DNA of 64,000 nt from Nocardioides sp. T2.26MG-1 (GCF_950101795.1 NZ_CATNLZ010000032.1:186001-250000); one strand, 5' to 3'. Counted from the stretch's first letter, positions 35,641-45,435 are shown. The notes: generated by a model not told the origin, from the letters alone. Made by a program: numbers and translations.

Positions 35641-35820
35641 GTGCGCCTCGGGCCGGGTGTCTACGCCCCAGTACTCGTAGGGCAGCGCCGGCGCCTTCAC
35701 GTCCCTGTCGTCATCGCCCCACCCCATGGTCCACCTGCCCATCGGCGCACTGTGCCGAACGCTCGCTGTCATCGGCACGTGCGGACGCTCGAGTCGCGGC
35801 AGATCGGGCGCTGCCTGGGA
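35641..35820. other. Gap without a supported gene
   Basis: These 180 bp between two convergent genes have no gene I can support. The minus strand is open from 35778 and reads a Trp/Asp-rich stretch, but it runs far into the antisense of the GNAT gene. It may be a remnant of a lost gene. No terminator-like hairpin is clear. Confidence 0.4.
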
Positions 35821-36870
35821 TTACCGGTTTGCGCCGAGGGTCCCTGCTGTCAGCCGTCGCCGACGATCGGGCCGCACGAGGATGTCGACATTGTCGGTCT
35901 GCTGCTCGGCGCTACCGACGCCGACCGGAAGTGCACGAACCTCTGGGCTCTCGATGCATTCGAGAACCGCTGGCACCAGGTCACGGCAGAGGTGAAGGTG
36001 CGGGCGATCCCAGAAGGGCTCGACCGCTGCCCTCGGCGCCGGCAGCCCGCACTGCCCCTGCATGCGGGCCAGGCCGTTGAGGGCATTGCTGAGCGCTGTT
36101 TGACGGTCCTCCCAACTACGGGCCGCGAGGACCAGCCCGAGGTCTGTGGCGATGCTCGAGCACCCCCTCAGGTGGCCGAAGGCCGACCCTCGCCACTTGG
36201 CGTACGGCGGCCAGGACCTGGAAAGCATGAAAGCCAGATGGACGGCGATGTCGACGAGTCGCGCGGCGATGACACGCGACCCGAGCTCGTCGCCGCGACC
36301 TCCCGCCCGTCCCACGAGGGGCAGCTCCTGGTCCAGGCGCTGCCAGTCGCACGCCACGACGTAGCGCCAAATGTCGTCCGGGTACCAGGTCAACGCCTCA
36401 CGCAGCCGGGTCAGCTCGCCGGTCTGGTCCTCGAACACAGCGCCAGCGGTGACCTCGAGAGCCGCCTGACCGCTCAGACTCAGCCAGTCGACGACCGATC
36501 CGCCTCCGCGTGGGTCGAACCCGAGCTGCTTCTCGACGAACGCGTCAACGCTCATCACGTCGATGCGCAAGCGCTGCGCAGCGTCGCCCGACAAGCCGAA
36601 TCGAACGGGGCACCCTCGGAACTCGTCGGGCAGTTGGATGTCGAGAACGGACTCGACCTGGCCCCTGCTCGCTTCTGACACGAACAGTTGGAGCCGCAGA
36701 CCCCAGTCGTGGTCGCGCGATGTCGCATCGTCCAGGCCCAAGACCTCTGACCCCGCTCCGACGCGCGCGGCTGCATACCGCACCTCTGGGGCGGACTCCC
36801 GCAGCAGCGGAGCGACCAGTTCCGTGAAGTACGCGCGCGACAGGGCGACGCCCTCGCCGGTCTGAACCAC
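35821..36870 (-). CDS. DUF4037 protein (nucleotidyltransferase-like)
   Basis: A 349-residue protein with the DUF4037 arrangement. The N-terminal GAGSEVLGLDDATSRDHDWG resembles a nucleotidyltransferase GS...D motif. A helical region then holds DWLSLSGQAALEVTAGAVFED. DUF4037 proteins are found with toxin-antitoxin and resistance-type nucleotidyltransferases, but function is undefined. GTG 36870 is the first start that keeps the domain whole; the reading frame upstream is Arg/Cys-rich and unlikely to be coding. Codon use is less GC-biased than in neighbours, suggesting later arrival. Confidence 0.72.
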   Translation of the reverse strand: MVQTGEGVALSRAYFTELVAPLLRESAPEVRYAAARVGAGSEVLGLDDATSRDHDWGLRLQLFVSEASRGQVESVLDIQLPDEFRGCPVRFGLSGDAAQRLRIDVMSVDAFVEKQLGFDPRGGGSVVDWLSLSGQAALEVTAGAVFEDQTGELTRLREALTWYPDDIWRYVVACDWQRLDQELPLVGRAGGRGDELGSRVIAARLVDIAVHLAFMLSRSWPPYAKWRGSAFGHLRGCSSIATDLGLVLAARSWEDRQTALSNALNGLARMQGQCGLPAPRAAVEPFWDRPHLHLCRDLVPAVLECIESPEVRALPVGVGSAEQQTDNVDILVRPDRRRRLTAGTLGANR

Positions 36871-37004
36871 GGAACGATGCTCGCACGAGCCCGCGATCCG
36901 GCGGCATCGTCTTCGGGTTGGATCTCGGCATGTCCGCTCGCTCGGACAGCGGCTGATCCGCGAACCTCGTGGGAGTGACGTCGGCACCGTGCGACAGTCC
37001 TGAC

Positions 37005-37202
37005 ATGACACCGGCAGGCATCGTCGTGCTCATGCTCGTGGTCGCAGTCGTCGTGGCACTCGCGACGCTAACTGCGATCGGTGAGCGGCGAGGAGGAGCA
37101 CGGTCCGCCGTCGTGGTGCTCGCGGCCCACTTCTTCCCCTTGGCCTGGAGGATCGGTTGGTACACGCACGACGAGGTGCAGAGCCCCAAGGCTTCGTCCT
37201 GA
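37005..37202 (+). CDS. Small membrane protein of unknown function
   Basis: A possible 65-residue protein with a strong hydrophobic segment at residues ~4-25 and a second, shorter one at ~38-52. I recognise no family. The start is supported by GACAGT at 36993-36998, 6 nt upstream of ATG 37005, which resembles the leaderless -10 pattern of this genome. The 134 bp before it have no gene. It could be a chance reading frame. Confidence 0.45.
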   Translation: MTPAGIVVLMLVVAVVVALATLTAIGERRGGARSAVVVLAAHFFPLAWRIGWYTHDEVQSPKASS

Positions 37203-37322
37203 GGCCGCGCCGACAGCGGCAGCGGCAGCGGGGGTGACCCACGGGAAAGCGCTGGTGACTGCCGTGGTCCGCTGATGTACTGGTGCGCCACCGTGGGTCT
37301 GCCGTTGACGGAGGTAGTCGTT

Positions 37323-38078
37323 GTGACGGGCTATGAGGCGCTTGCCGAGGTCTACGAGTGGCTCATCTCGGACCCGAAGCTGACGCCGGCCGGCTTCGCC
37401 GCGGCGTTCGACGACGTCACTCGTCTCCTCCCGTCAGACGCCCGCGTCCTCGACTGCTCATGTGGGACCGGGCAGCTGGCGGTCGGTCTCGCCGGACTCG
37501 GCCTGCAGGTTGTCGCTACCGACGCCAGCGCGGCGATGGTTGGTCGGACCGAGCAGCTGGCTGAGGAGTACGGCGCATCCGTGCGGACGGTCCGATCTGA
37601 CTGGCATGAGCTGACCGACCAACTCGACGTCGCCAGCTTCGACATGGTGTTCTGCGTGGGCAACTCGCTGCATCATGCCGAGGGGGCGAGAGCCCGGTTC
37701 GTCGCGCTGGAGTCGATGTCGCGGCTGCTGCGCCCCGGGGGACGCCTGGTGCTCACCTCCCGTACGTGGGAACTGGTGCGCGCTGGCGGCTCCCGGTTGG
37801 ACATCGGTCACCATCTGGTCCGGCGGAATGGCCGCGATGCTCTCGTCATCTATCGCTGGGAGATCGCGCCGCACTGGGAGCAGGAGCACCACATCGAGAT
37901 CGCTGTCGCGGAGGTCGCGGCGGACGGGTCGGTCGATGTCCGCTCCGAGGTGCTGTCGTGCTGGCCGTACCGATACGACGAGCTCGAGTCTGACCTGCAC
38001 CGTCTCGGCCTCCGGGTCGAGAAGAGCACGTTCGACCCGGAGGCCGAGGGCTACCTGGTGGTGGCGACCAGGCAGTAG
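37323..38078 (+). CDS. Class I SAM-dependent methyltransferase
   Basis: A 251-residue methyltransferase. The SAM-binding motif I is VLDCSCGTGQLAVGL (~42-56), motif II is VVATDASAAMV, and the post-motif is MVFCVGNSLHH. It resembles small-molecule (glycine/sarcosine-type) methyltransferases. GTG 37323 is chosen because GGAGGT at 37310-37315 is 7 nt upstream; ATG 37275 would add 16 residues without a ribosome-binding site. Its less biased codon use is like the DUF4037 gene. Confidence 0.82.
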   Translation: MTGYEALAEVYEWLISDPKLTPAGFAAAFDDVTRLLPSDARVLDCSCGTGQLAVGLAGLGLQVVATDASAAMVGRTEQLAEEYGASVRTVRSDWHELTDQLDVASFDMVFCVGNSLHHAEGARARFVALESMSRLLRPGGRLVLTSRTWELVRAGGSRLDIGHHLVRRNGRDALVIYRWEIAPHWEQEHHIEIAVAEVAADGSVDVRSEVLSCWPYRYDELESDLHRLGLRVEKSTFDPEAEGYLVVATRQ

Positions 38079-38118
38079 GGCGCCGGCATGCGTCCTCAGC
38101 CAGCCCAGGTAGCCACCG

Positions 38119-38862
38119 TCACCAGGGGACGACCCCGGCGTCCTCGAAGAACCCGCCGGTGGGCCCGCCGTCCGGCAGCGTCGCGAGCCGGATGGGCGTG
38201 GCCGCGCCCTGCTCGACCGTCCGGACGCCGCGGAAGCCGTTGAGGTCGGTGGCGACGTAGCCGGGGCAGGCCGCGTTGATCAGGATGTGGGTGTCGGCGA
38301 GCTCGCGGACGTACTGGAGCATCACGGCGTTGAGGAAGGTCTTCGAGGCCGAGTACGCCGCCGAGATCGGGCCGACGGTGTCCTCGTCCGCGGCTGCGGC
38401 CTGCCGGGTCAGCGAGCCGACGCCGCTGGAGACGTTCACGATCCGCGGGGCGGGGGAGCGGCGCAGCATCGGGAGCATGGCGTTGGTGACGCGCATGACG
38501 CCGAAGACGTTGGTCTCGAGGACGGTGCGGATGTTGTCGAGGTCGACCCGGGTGGGCTCCTGCGGCAGCACGCCGGTGATGGCCGCGTTGTTGACCAGGA
38601 CGTCCAGCCCGCCGGCGTACTCCTCGATCACGGCGGCGGCCCTGCGCACGCTCTCGTCGTCGGTGACGTCGAGCGGTACGCCGAACGCGTCGACCCCCGC
38701 GGCCATGAGCTTGCCCACGGCGTCCTCCCGTCGCAGGTCGTCGCGGGCGCCGACGCCCACCCGGAGGCCCTGGGCGCCCAGGCCCTCGGCGATCGCGAAG
38801 CCGATGCCCTTGTTGGCGCCGGTGATGAGCGCGGTCCTCTTCTGGTCAGTGGTCTCAGTCAT
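38119..38862 (-). CDS. Short-chain dehydrogenase (carbonyl reductase-like)
   Basis: A 247-residue SDR with TGANKGIGFAIAEGL (~14-28), NNAAITG, NVSSGVGSL and YSASK. The TGANKGIG variant and the insert before YSASK are typical of carbonyl-reductase-like SDRs. Substrate is unknown. ATG 38862 is the likely start because the upstream frame is low-complexity. It is divergent from the LysR gene 68 bp away, which probably regulates it. Confidence 0.87.
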   Translation of the reverse strand: MTETTDQKRTALITGANKGIGFAIAEGLGAQGLRVGVGARDDLRREDAVGKLMAAGVDAFGVPLDVTDDESVRRAAAVIEEYAGGLDVLVNNAAITGVLPQEPTRVDLDNIRTVLETNVFGVMRVTNAMLPMLRRSPAPRIVNVSSGVGSLTRQAAAADEDTVGPISAAYSASKTFLNAVMLQYVRELADTHILINAACPGYVATDLNGFRGVRTVEQGAATPIRLATLPDGGPTGGFFEDAGVVPW

Positions 38863-38930
38863 GCCTCGATCGTGGCTGCGGGCGAGGTCGGCTCCAACAC
38901 CACTTGGGTGGGCGGCGATACCCTGGCGGT

Positions 38931-39776
38931 ATGGAAACCCGGGAGCTGCGGTACTTCGTGGCGGTCGCGGAGGAGCTGCACTTCGGCCGTGCCGCCGAGC
39001 GGCTCGGGATCGCCCAGCCACCGCTGTCCCGGGCGATCAGCCAGCTGGAGCGGCGCCTCGGAGCGACGCTGCTGGAGCGCACCAGCCGCACGGTCACGCT
39101 CACCGAGGCCGGCGCGGTGCTGCTGCGCGAGGGCCGCGCCGCCCTCGACGCTGTGGCCGCGGCCGAGCGCCGGACCCGCCGGGCAGCGGCGGCCCCGCGC
39201 GGGCGCACCGGGCTGGTGCTGGCGTCGAAGGCCGGGGCCGCCAACGAGCTGGTCGCCAAGCTGCTGGACCGGTACGCCGCGGAGCCCGGCGCCGTACCCG
39301 TCGAGGTGCTGCTGTGCGGTCCGGGGGAGCAGGCGCGGACCCTGCGCGACGGCCGTGCCGACGTAGCGATCCTGCACCTGCCGTACGACGACGTCGTCGG
39401 CTTCGACACCGAGCTGCTGATGGCGGAGGACCAGGTGGTGCTGCTCCCCGCCGGGCACCCGCTGACGGCCCGCGACCACGTCCGGCAGGCCGACCTCGAT
39501 GCGATCGAGCTGCCGGCGCCGCGCTGGCCCGAGGCGGACGGCACCTACCCGGACGGTCCGGGGCCTGCTGTCCGCGACACCGCCCAGCTGCTCCAGCTCA
39601 TCGGCCTGGGCCGCACCTTCCTGGTGGCGCCGGAGTCGGCGCGGACACAGCTGGCAGGGGACGTGGCCGCCGTACCGCTGGTGGACGCGCCGCCGGTGAG
39701 CACGCTCGTCGCGTGGCCGGCGCAGAGCCGGTCCACGGAGCTCGCGGCCTTCGTCAGCACGGCCACGAGCCTCTAG
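38931..39776 (+). CDS. LysR-family transcriptional regulator
   Basis: A 281-residue LTTR. The HTH is HFGRAAERLGIAQPPLSRAI (~16-35), and the substrate-binding domain covers ~90-280. ATG 38931 has a TACCCT -10 box at 38919-38924, exactly 6 nt upstream. It is divergent from the SDR gene, the usual layout of an LTTR and its target. Confidence 0.9.
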   Translation: METRELRYFVAVAEELHFGRAAERLGIAQPPLSRAISQLERRLGATLLERTSRTVTLTEAGAVLLREGRAALDAVAAAERRTRRAAAAPRGRTGLVLASKAGAANELVAKLLDRYAAEPGAVPVEVLLCGPGEQARTLRDGRADVAILHLPYDDVVGFDTELLMAEDQVVLLPAGHPLTARDHVRQADLDAIELPAPRWPEADGTYPDGPGPAVRDTAQLLQLIGLGRTFLVAPESARTQLAGDVAAVPLVDAPPVSTLVAWPAQSRSTELAAFVSTATSL

Positions 39777-39838
39777 CCCACCCGCCCGGCGAAAACGGGG
39801 CGAGAACTGTCCCCGCGACGGCATAGCGTGGGCGGGCC

Positions 39839-42800
39839 ATGACAGCGACCACGACCGCCACCCCCGAGACCGCCCCCTCCGGTCAGCAGCACCCGACGGC
39901 TCCCGTGGTCGACCACTCGCGCAGGATCGGCCCGGGGCGGCTCAAGAGCCCGGTGACGATCGTGGCCCTATGCGCGTCGGCGGTGGCCGCGATCGGGATG
40001 ACGCTGGGCACGGTGGTCGCGGGGCGCCTCGCCGAGGACCCGACCCGGGACCTGGTCTGGCTGCTCGCGCTGTGCGTGATCGGCGCCGCCATCGTCGACA
40101 CCGCGGGCAAGGTCGCGTGGGTCGGCTGCTCGGACCGAGCGGAGGGCCTGCTCCGCGAGGACCTGCTGCGCGCGGCGCTGAGCCAGCCGCTGTCCGCGCT
40201 CAGCGAGCAGGCGGTCGGCGAGGTGCTCGACCGGATCGACGACGACACCCACGAGGTCGGCAACCTCGTCCGCTGGCAGATCTGGATGCTCGCCCGCACC
40301 CTCTTCGGCGCGCTGCCGATGTGGGTCGTCGCCGGTCTCACGTGGTGGCCGGCGTTCGTCCTCTTCCCGGTGCTCGCGTGCGTCACCTGGCTGGCGATCC
40401 GCTCGCTGCTCGGTGAGATCTCGCGGCGCAAGGTCGTCGAGGAGATGGCCTGGACCGACCACGCCGCCGTGCTCGAGGAGGGCATCGCCGGGCGCGACGA
40501 CCTGCGCACCAGCCTCGGGCAGGCGCACGTGCTGCGCCGTGTGGCGCGGCTCTCCGCCGACGTGCACGCGAAGTTCCGCGCGGTCGTCCTCGTCGAGAGC
40601 CGCCTCGTCCGCCGTGCCGGCCTCCTGCTGCACGGGCTGCTCGCCGGCATCGCGATCGCCGGGGTCGCCCTCACGTCGGGAGGCAGCCTGTCGGTCGCCC
40701 AGGTGGTGACGCTGTTCCTGGTCACCTCGACGTTCGTCGGCCAGATCGCGATGGCGGCCAACCACCTGCCGGACCTGCAGGCCGGGCTCGGCGCGGTGAT
40801 CCGGCTGCGTCAGATGCTCGCCGTCCCGCCCGAGCCCGCGGGCGGCAGCGCGCTTCCCGACGGGCCGCTCGACCTGGAGCTGCGCGGCCTGCACTTCGCG
40901 TACGCCGAGGGCGCCTTCGCGCTCCAGGACATCCACCTGCGGGTCCCGCCTGGCCAGACGATCGCGCTGGTCGGTCGCACCGGGTCGGGCAAGTCGACGC
41001 TGGCCGCGCTCGTGTCGCGCGCGATGGAGCCGCCGCGCGGCACGGTGTTCCTGGGCGGCGCCGACGTCCGTGACGTCGACCTGCAGGTGCTGCGTCGCGC
41101 GGTCGGCGTGGTCACGCAGCGCACGGAGATCCTGGCCGGCACGCTCGCCGAGAACATCACGCTGTTCGCCGACGTGCCGCGCGGCACGGTCGAGGCGGCC
41201 GTGGTCGAGCTGGGCCTGGACGCCTGGGTCGCCGGCCTGCCGGACGGTCTCGACACCCTCCTCGGCCCCGGCGGCACCTCGCTGTCGGCGGGCGAGGAGC
41301 AGCTCGTGGCCTTCGCGCGCCTGCTGGTGCGCGACGTGCGGGTGGTCGTCCTCGACGAGGCGACCGCGCGGATGGACCCGCTCACCGAGGCCCGGGTGGT
41401 CGCCGCGGCGGACCGGCTGCTTGCCGACCGCACCGGCATCCTTGTCGCGCACCGGCTCTCCACGATCGAGCGGGCTCCGCTGGTCGCGGTGCTCGACCGG
41501 GGCCGCGTGGTCCAGGCGGGCCCGCGCGCCGAGCTCGCAACCGTCCCCGGCAGGTTCCGCGACCTGCTCGAGGCCAGCCGCACCGAGCCCGGCGGCGACC
41601 TGCCCGCCGGCGCGGGCGTCGACGCCCAGGGCAGCGCCGCCGCCGAGCTGTCCGAGCTATCGGAGCTCTCGGGGCCGGACCCCACCGGTGTCGGGGTACG
41701 CCGGCGCTCCGGGCCACCCCCTGAGGTCGAGGAGGTCGGCACCGGACCCTCGCTGGCCCGCGGCATCGCGCACGCGCTCGCGGTGCGCCCGACCTGGGGC
41801 GTCATGGGCGCCGTACTGTTCCTGCTCGCCTCGCTCACCGGAGCCCAGGGTGCCGTCACCGGCCTGCTGTGGGGGCGCGTCGTCGAGGACCTGGGCCAAG
41901 GCGGCAGCCCCACCTGGCTGACCGGCGCCGTCGTGGTCAGCCTGCTCGCCGCGCCGGTCCTGCTGGCCAACGCCTTCTACCGCTACCCGCGCTGGTGGAT
42001 CGAGGTCATGCTGCGGGCCCGGATGGCCGTGCTCCAGGGCCAGACCCAGGAGCGCCGGCTCGTCCGCACCCCACCCGGCGAGGTCGTGGCCCGGTCGATG
42101 GACGCCGACCGCTACGCGCGGTACGCCGACCGGTGGGTCGACTTCCTCAACGGACTGGTGATCGCCAGCGTGACCGCGGTGCTGGCCGGCACCTGGGTGG
42201 CCGGAGCCGTCCTGCTCGCCGTGATGCTCACCTCGGCGCTCGCCTCGACGCTGGGCCGGCCGATCGCGGGCCGCTCGGCCGCCGCGTCCTCGACCGCGCG
42301 GGCAGGCTTCGGGCGCGCGCTCGTCTCGGCGCTCGACTCGGTGCGCACCGTCAAGCTCGCGGCCGCGATCCCCGAGGTCCACGCCCACCTGCGCCGCGTG
42401 GACTCGGGCCGCGTCGCCGCCGCAGTCAAGGAGCACCGGGTCCAGGCCGTCCTCGACGGCGTCCCCATGGTGATGGTCCAGGGCGGCGTCGTGACCGCGT
42501 GGGCGATCTACTTCGCCGACGGGTGGAGCCTCGCGATCGCGCTGCTCGTCGCCAACGCGGTCGGCGGCTTCGACTGGTTCGGCCGCGTCGCCGGGATGGT
42601 GGTCACGGAGGCGCCGGGGACCCGCGCCTGGCAGAAGGAGACCAGCCGGTTCGCGAGCGGCGCCGACCTGATGGACCTCCCGCCGGGGGTCGACCTGCTC
42701 AGCGGGGAGGCACCGGAGCCGGCGCCGGTCCGTCGCGTGTCGCTCGAGCGCCTCGAGCTCGCGGGGTTCTCGGCGATCCACGACGACGGGACCATCGGCG

Positions 42801-43423
42801 TGAGCAATGTCGACCTGACCGTCGAGGCCGGCGAGCTGGTGCTGCTGGTCGGGCAGGTCGGCTCGGGCAAGTCCAGCCTGCTGTCGGCGCTCGCCGGGCT
42901 GATCGAGCACTCCGGCGGGCTGCGCTGGAACGGCCAGGAGGTCACCGATCCGCAGGGCTTCCTGCGGCCCGCCCAGGTCGCCCACGTCGCCCAAGTGCCG
43001 CGGGTGCTGTCCGGGACGTTCTCCGACAACGTCCTGCTCAGCCACCGGCGTGCCTTCGACGACCCGGTCGCCGCCGCCCGCCTGGACCGCGACATCGAGG
43101 AGGCCGGCGGCAAGGACGCGCTCGTCGGTCACCGAGGCGTCCGGCTGTCCGGCGGTCAGGTCCAGCGGCTCGCGCTCGCGCGGGCACTGGCGGCCGACGC
43201 CGAGCTCCTTCTGGCAGACGACGTCTCCAGCGCACTCGACGCGGCCACCGAGATCGAGCTCTGGGACGCGCTGCGCGAGCGGCGAACGACGGTGATCGGC
43301 GCCTCCGCCAAGCGGGCCGCCCTCGCCCGCGCCGACCGGGTCGTCGTCCTCGTCGACGGCGCCGTCGCCGCCGTCGGTCCCTGGAGGGAGATCGGCTCCA
43401 CCTGGGGTCACCTCGCCGGCTGA
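39839..43423 (+). CDS. Fused two-half ABC exporter with one degenerate ATPase site
   Basis: A 1194-residue protein carrying two complete exporter halves. Half 1 has TM helices at ~35-320 and an NBD with Walker A GRTGSGKST (379-387), signature LSAGEEQ, Walker B Asp506/Glu507 and switch His538. Half 2 has TM helices at ~655-935 and an NBD with Walker A GQVGSGKSS (1005-1013) and signature LSGGQ. Its Walker B is LLLADD (Asp1127, Asp1128), so the catalytic Glu is Asp, and no switch His is present (ASAKR). The fused protein should therefore have one active and one degenerate site. The substrate is unknown. A TAGCGT box at 39824-39829 suggests a near-leaderless promoter. Confidence 0.88.
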   Translation: MTATTTATPETAPSGQQHPTAPVVDHSRRIGPGRLKSPVTIVALCASAVAAIGMTLGTVVAGRLAEDPTRDLVWLLALCVIGAAIVDTAGKVAWVGCSDRAEGLLREDLLRAALSQPLSALSEQAVGEVLDRIDDDTHEVGNLVRWQIWMLARTLFGALPMWVVAGLTWWPAFVLFPVLACVTWLAIRSLLGEISRRKVVEEMAWTDHAAVLEEGIAGRDDLRTSLGQAHVLRRVARLSADVHAKFRAVVLVESRLVRRAGLLLHGLLAGIAIAGVALTSGGSLSVAQVVTLFLVTSTFVGQIAMAANHLPDLQAGLGAVIRLRQMLAVPPEPAGGSALPDGPLDLELRGLHFAYAEGAFALQDIHLRVPPGQTIALVGRTGSGKSTLAALVSRAMEPPRGTVFLGGADVRDVDLQVLRRAVGVVTQRTEILAGTLAENITLFADVPRGTVEAAVVELGLDAWVAGLPDGLDTLLGPGGTSLSAGEEQLVAFARLLVRDVRVVVLDEATARMDPLTEARVVAAADRLLADRTGILVAHRLSTIERAPLVAVLDRGRVVQAGPRAELATVPGRFRDLLEASRTEPGGDLPAGAGVDAQGSAAAELSELSELSGPDPTGVGVRRRSGPPPEVEEVGTGPSLARGIAHALAVRPTWGVMGAVLFLLASLTGAQGAVTGLLWGRVVEDLGQGGSPTWLTGAVVVSLLAAPVLLANAFYRYPRWWIEVMLRARMAVLQGQTQERRLVRTPPGEVVARSMDADRYARYADRWVDFLNGLVIASVTAVLAGTWVAGAVLLAVMLTSALASTLGRPIAGRSAAASSTARAGFGRALVSALDSVRTVKLAAAIPEVHAHLRRVDSGRVAAAVKEHRVQAVLDGVPMVMVQGGVVTAWAIYFADGWSLAIALLVANAVGGFDWFGRVAGMVVTEAPGTRAWQKETSRFASGADLMDLPPGVDLLSGEAPEPAPVRRVSLERLELAGFSAIHDDGTIGVSNVDLTVEAGELVLLVGQVGSGKSSLLSALAGLIEHSGGLRWNGQEVTDPQGFLRPAQVAHVAQVPRVLSGTFSDNVLLSHRRAFDDPVAAARLDRDIEEAGGKDALVGHRGVRLSGGQVQRLALARALAADAELLLADDVSSALDAATEIELWDALRERRTTVIGASAKRAALARADRVVVLVDGAVAAVGPWREIGSTWGHLAG

Positions 43424-43469
43424 CGCCGACGAAGCGGGAGTCGGCCCGCCCAGCCGGTAGATTCGCTCG

Positions 43470-45035
43470 GTGCCCGACACCCGCCCCCGACGTACCTTCG
43501 CCGTGATCAGCCACCCCGACGCGGGCAAGTCCACGCTCACCGAGGCCCTCGCGCTGCACGCACGCGTGATCACCGAGGCCGGCGCCGTGCACGGCAAGGG
43601 AGACCGGCGCGCGACCGTGTCCGACTGGATGGCCATGGAGAAGGCGCGCGGCATCTCGATCACGTCGGCCGCACTGCAGTTCGTCTACCGCGACCACGTG
43701 GTCAACCTCGTCGACACCCCGGGGCACAGCGACTTCTCCGAGGACACCTACCGGGTGCTGTCCGCGGTCGACTCCGCGGTGATGCTGGTCGACGCGGGCA
43801 AGGGGCTCGAGCCGCAGACGCTCAAGCTGTTCAAGGTCTGTGCGCTGCGCGGCATCCCGGTGATCACGGTCATCAACAAGTGGGACCGGCCCGGGCTGTC
43901 GGCGCTCGAGCTGATGGACCTGATCCAGGAGAAGATCAAGCTCCGGCCCACGCCCCTCACCTGGCCGGTGGGGGAGGCCGGCGACTTCCGCGGGGTCGTG
44001 GACCGGCGTACCGGCGAGTTCGTGAAGTACACGCGTACGCCGGGCGGCGCCACCCGCGCCCCCGAGCGGCGGCTGACCGCGGACCTGGTCGAGGAGGCCG
44101 ACGCGGCCTGCTGGGCGGCGGCGATCGAGGAGCACGAGCTGCTCACCCTCGACGAGGCAGACCACGACCAGAAGCGGTTCCTGGCGGGGGAGACCACGCC
44201 GGTGATGTTCGCCTCGGCGCTGCAGAACTTCGGCGTCGCGCAGCTGCTCGACCTGCTGCTCGACCTGGCCCCCGGTCCGAGCGCGACCGAGGGGGTCGAC
44301 GGGTCGGTCCGCCGGGTCGATGACGACTTCAGTGCGTTCGTCTTCAAGGTGCAGTCCGGGATGAACACCGCGCACCGCGACCGGCTCGCCTACGCCCGGG
44401 TCGTCTCGGGGACGTTCGAGCGCGGCATGGTCGTCACCCACGCGACGACCGGGCGTCCGTTCACGACGAAGTTCGCCCAGGCCGTGTTCGGACGCGAGAC
44501 CACCTCGGTCGAGCACGCCGAGCCCGGCGACATCATCGGCTTCGTCAACGCGCAGGCCCTGCACGTGGGCGACACCGTGTACGTCGGCGAGCCCATCGAG
44601 TACCCGCCCGTCCCCAGCTTCGCCCCCGAGCACTTCGTGACCGCCAGCGCCGGCGACATCGGCCGCTACAAGCAGTTCCGCCGGGGCATCGAGCAGCTCG
44701 ACCAGGAGGGCGTGGTCCAGGTGCTGCGATCCGACCTGCGGGGCGACCAGAACCCGGTCCTGGCGGCTGTCGGCCCGATGCAGTTCGAGGTGGTCGAGGA
44801 CCGGATGACGAACGAGTTCAACGCTCCCATCCGGTTCTCCCGGCTGGACTACCAGGTGGCCCGACGCACCGACGCCGCCGGCGCCGCCGCGCTGTCCGGG
44901 ATGCGCGGCGTCGAAGTGCTCGAGCGCAGCGACGGCACGCGGATGGCGCTGTTCGTCGACCAATGGCGGGCGATGGTCACGGCTCGGGACAACCCCGACA
45001 TCATGCTCGAGGCGCTGCCGGCCGGCGGCAGCTGA
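43470..45035 (+). CDS. prfC: Peptide chain release factor 3
   Basis: A 521-residue translational GTPase. G1 is SHPDAGKSTL (~13-22), the switch region is KARGISITSA, G3 is DTPGHSDFSEDTYR and G4 is NKWDR. C-terminal domains II and III are present to the usual RF3 length. RF3 recycles RF1/RF2 from the ribosome after peptide release and improves accuracy. Start GTG 43470 has a TAGATT -10 box at 43458-43463, 6 nt upstream. It follows the ABC exporter gene by 46 bp but has its own promoter. Confidence 0.95.
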   Translation: MPDTRPRRTFAVISHPDAGKSTLTEALALHARVITEAGAVHGKGDRRATVSDWMAMEKARGISITSAALQFVYRDHVVNLVDTPGHSDFSEDTYRVLSAVDSAVMLVDAGKGLEPQTLKLFKVCALRGIPVITVINKWDRPGLSALELMDLIQEKIKLRPTPLTWPVGEAGDFRGVVDRRTGEFVKYTRTPGGATRAPERRLTADLVEEADAACWAAAIEEHELLTLDEADHDQKRFLAGETTPVMFASALQNFGVAQLLDLLLDLAPGPSATEGVDGSVRRVDDDFSAFVFKVQSGMNTAHRDRLAYARVVSGTFERGMVVTHATTGRPFTTKFAQAVFGRETTSVEHAEPGDIIGFVNAQALHVGDTVYVGEPIEYPPVPSFAPEHFVTASAGDIGRYKQFRRGIEQLDQEGVVQVLRSDLRGDQNPVLAAVGPMQFEVVEDRMTNEFNAPIRFSRLDYQVARRTDAAGAAALSGMRGVEVLERSDGTRMALFVDQWRAMVTARDNPDIMLEALPAGGS

Positions 45036-45078
45036 CCGTCGTCGGGAACCGTCGGGGCGCAGACGGCGTCCTACGGGC

Positions 45079-45435
45079 ATGAGTCGGTGGGCGTGGATCG
45101 GCGGCGTACTCCTGGCGATCGTGCTGCTCGGTGGCTGTCTCAGCACCGACTCCGGCACCGGCAACGGCGGTGACTGCGAGAGCCACTACGTGCCGGTGGC
45201 CAGTGCTCCCACGTGGGATGCCCTGGAGGACGCGATGCTCGCCACCGAGGACTGGGGCGCGGTCGCATCGGTGCGGACGCAGGCGCGCGGGGAGGACATC
45301 GGACTGGGGGACCAGGACGTCGTCCGCATCGTCGACCTGCTCAACCGCAACGGCCGGCGCCTGGCCCAGGCCGAGGTGTGGCGCACGGGCGACGGCGGGT
45401 GGGCCGCCGGTGTCTGGAGCCAGTGCATCGACTGA
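45079..45435 (+). CDS. Small lipoprotein of unknown function
   Basis: A 118-residue predicted lipoprotein. The signal peptide ends in LLGGC with lipidated Cys20. A Ser/Gly-rich linker follows, then a compact domain containing two more Cys (GDCESHY and WSQCID) that may pair. I recognise no family. Confidence 0.7.
   Translation: MSRWAWIGGVLLAIVLLGGCLSTDSGTGNGGDCESHYVPVASAPTWDALEDAMLATEDWGAVASVRTQARGEDIGLGDQDVVRIVDLLNRNGRRLAQAEVWRTGDGGWAAGVWSQCID

Noticed and set aside
35104..35778. Minus-strand frame with a coding-like N-terminus (Trp/Asp-rich) in the gap after the GNAT gene
   Set aside because: Most of it is antisense to the GNAT gene and no family is evident; at best a gene remnant.
36871..37011. 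N-terminal extension of the DUF4037 protein
   Set aside because: The extra residues are Arg/Cys-rich and unlike the family; GTG 36870 gives a normal domain start.
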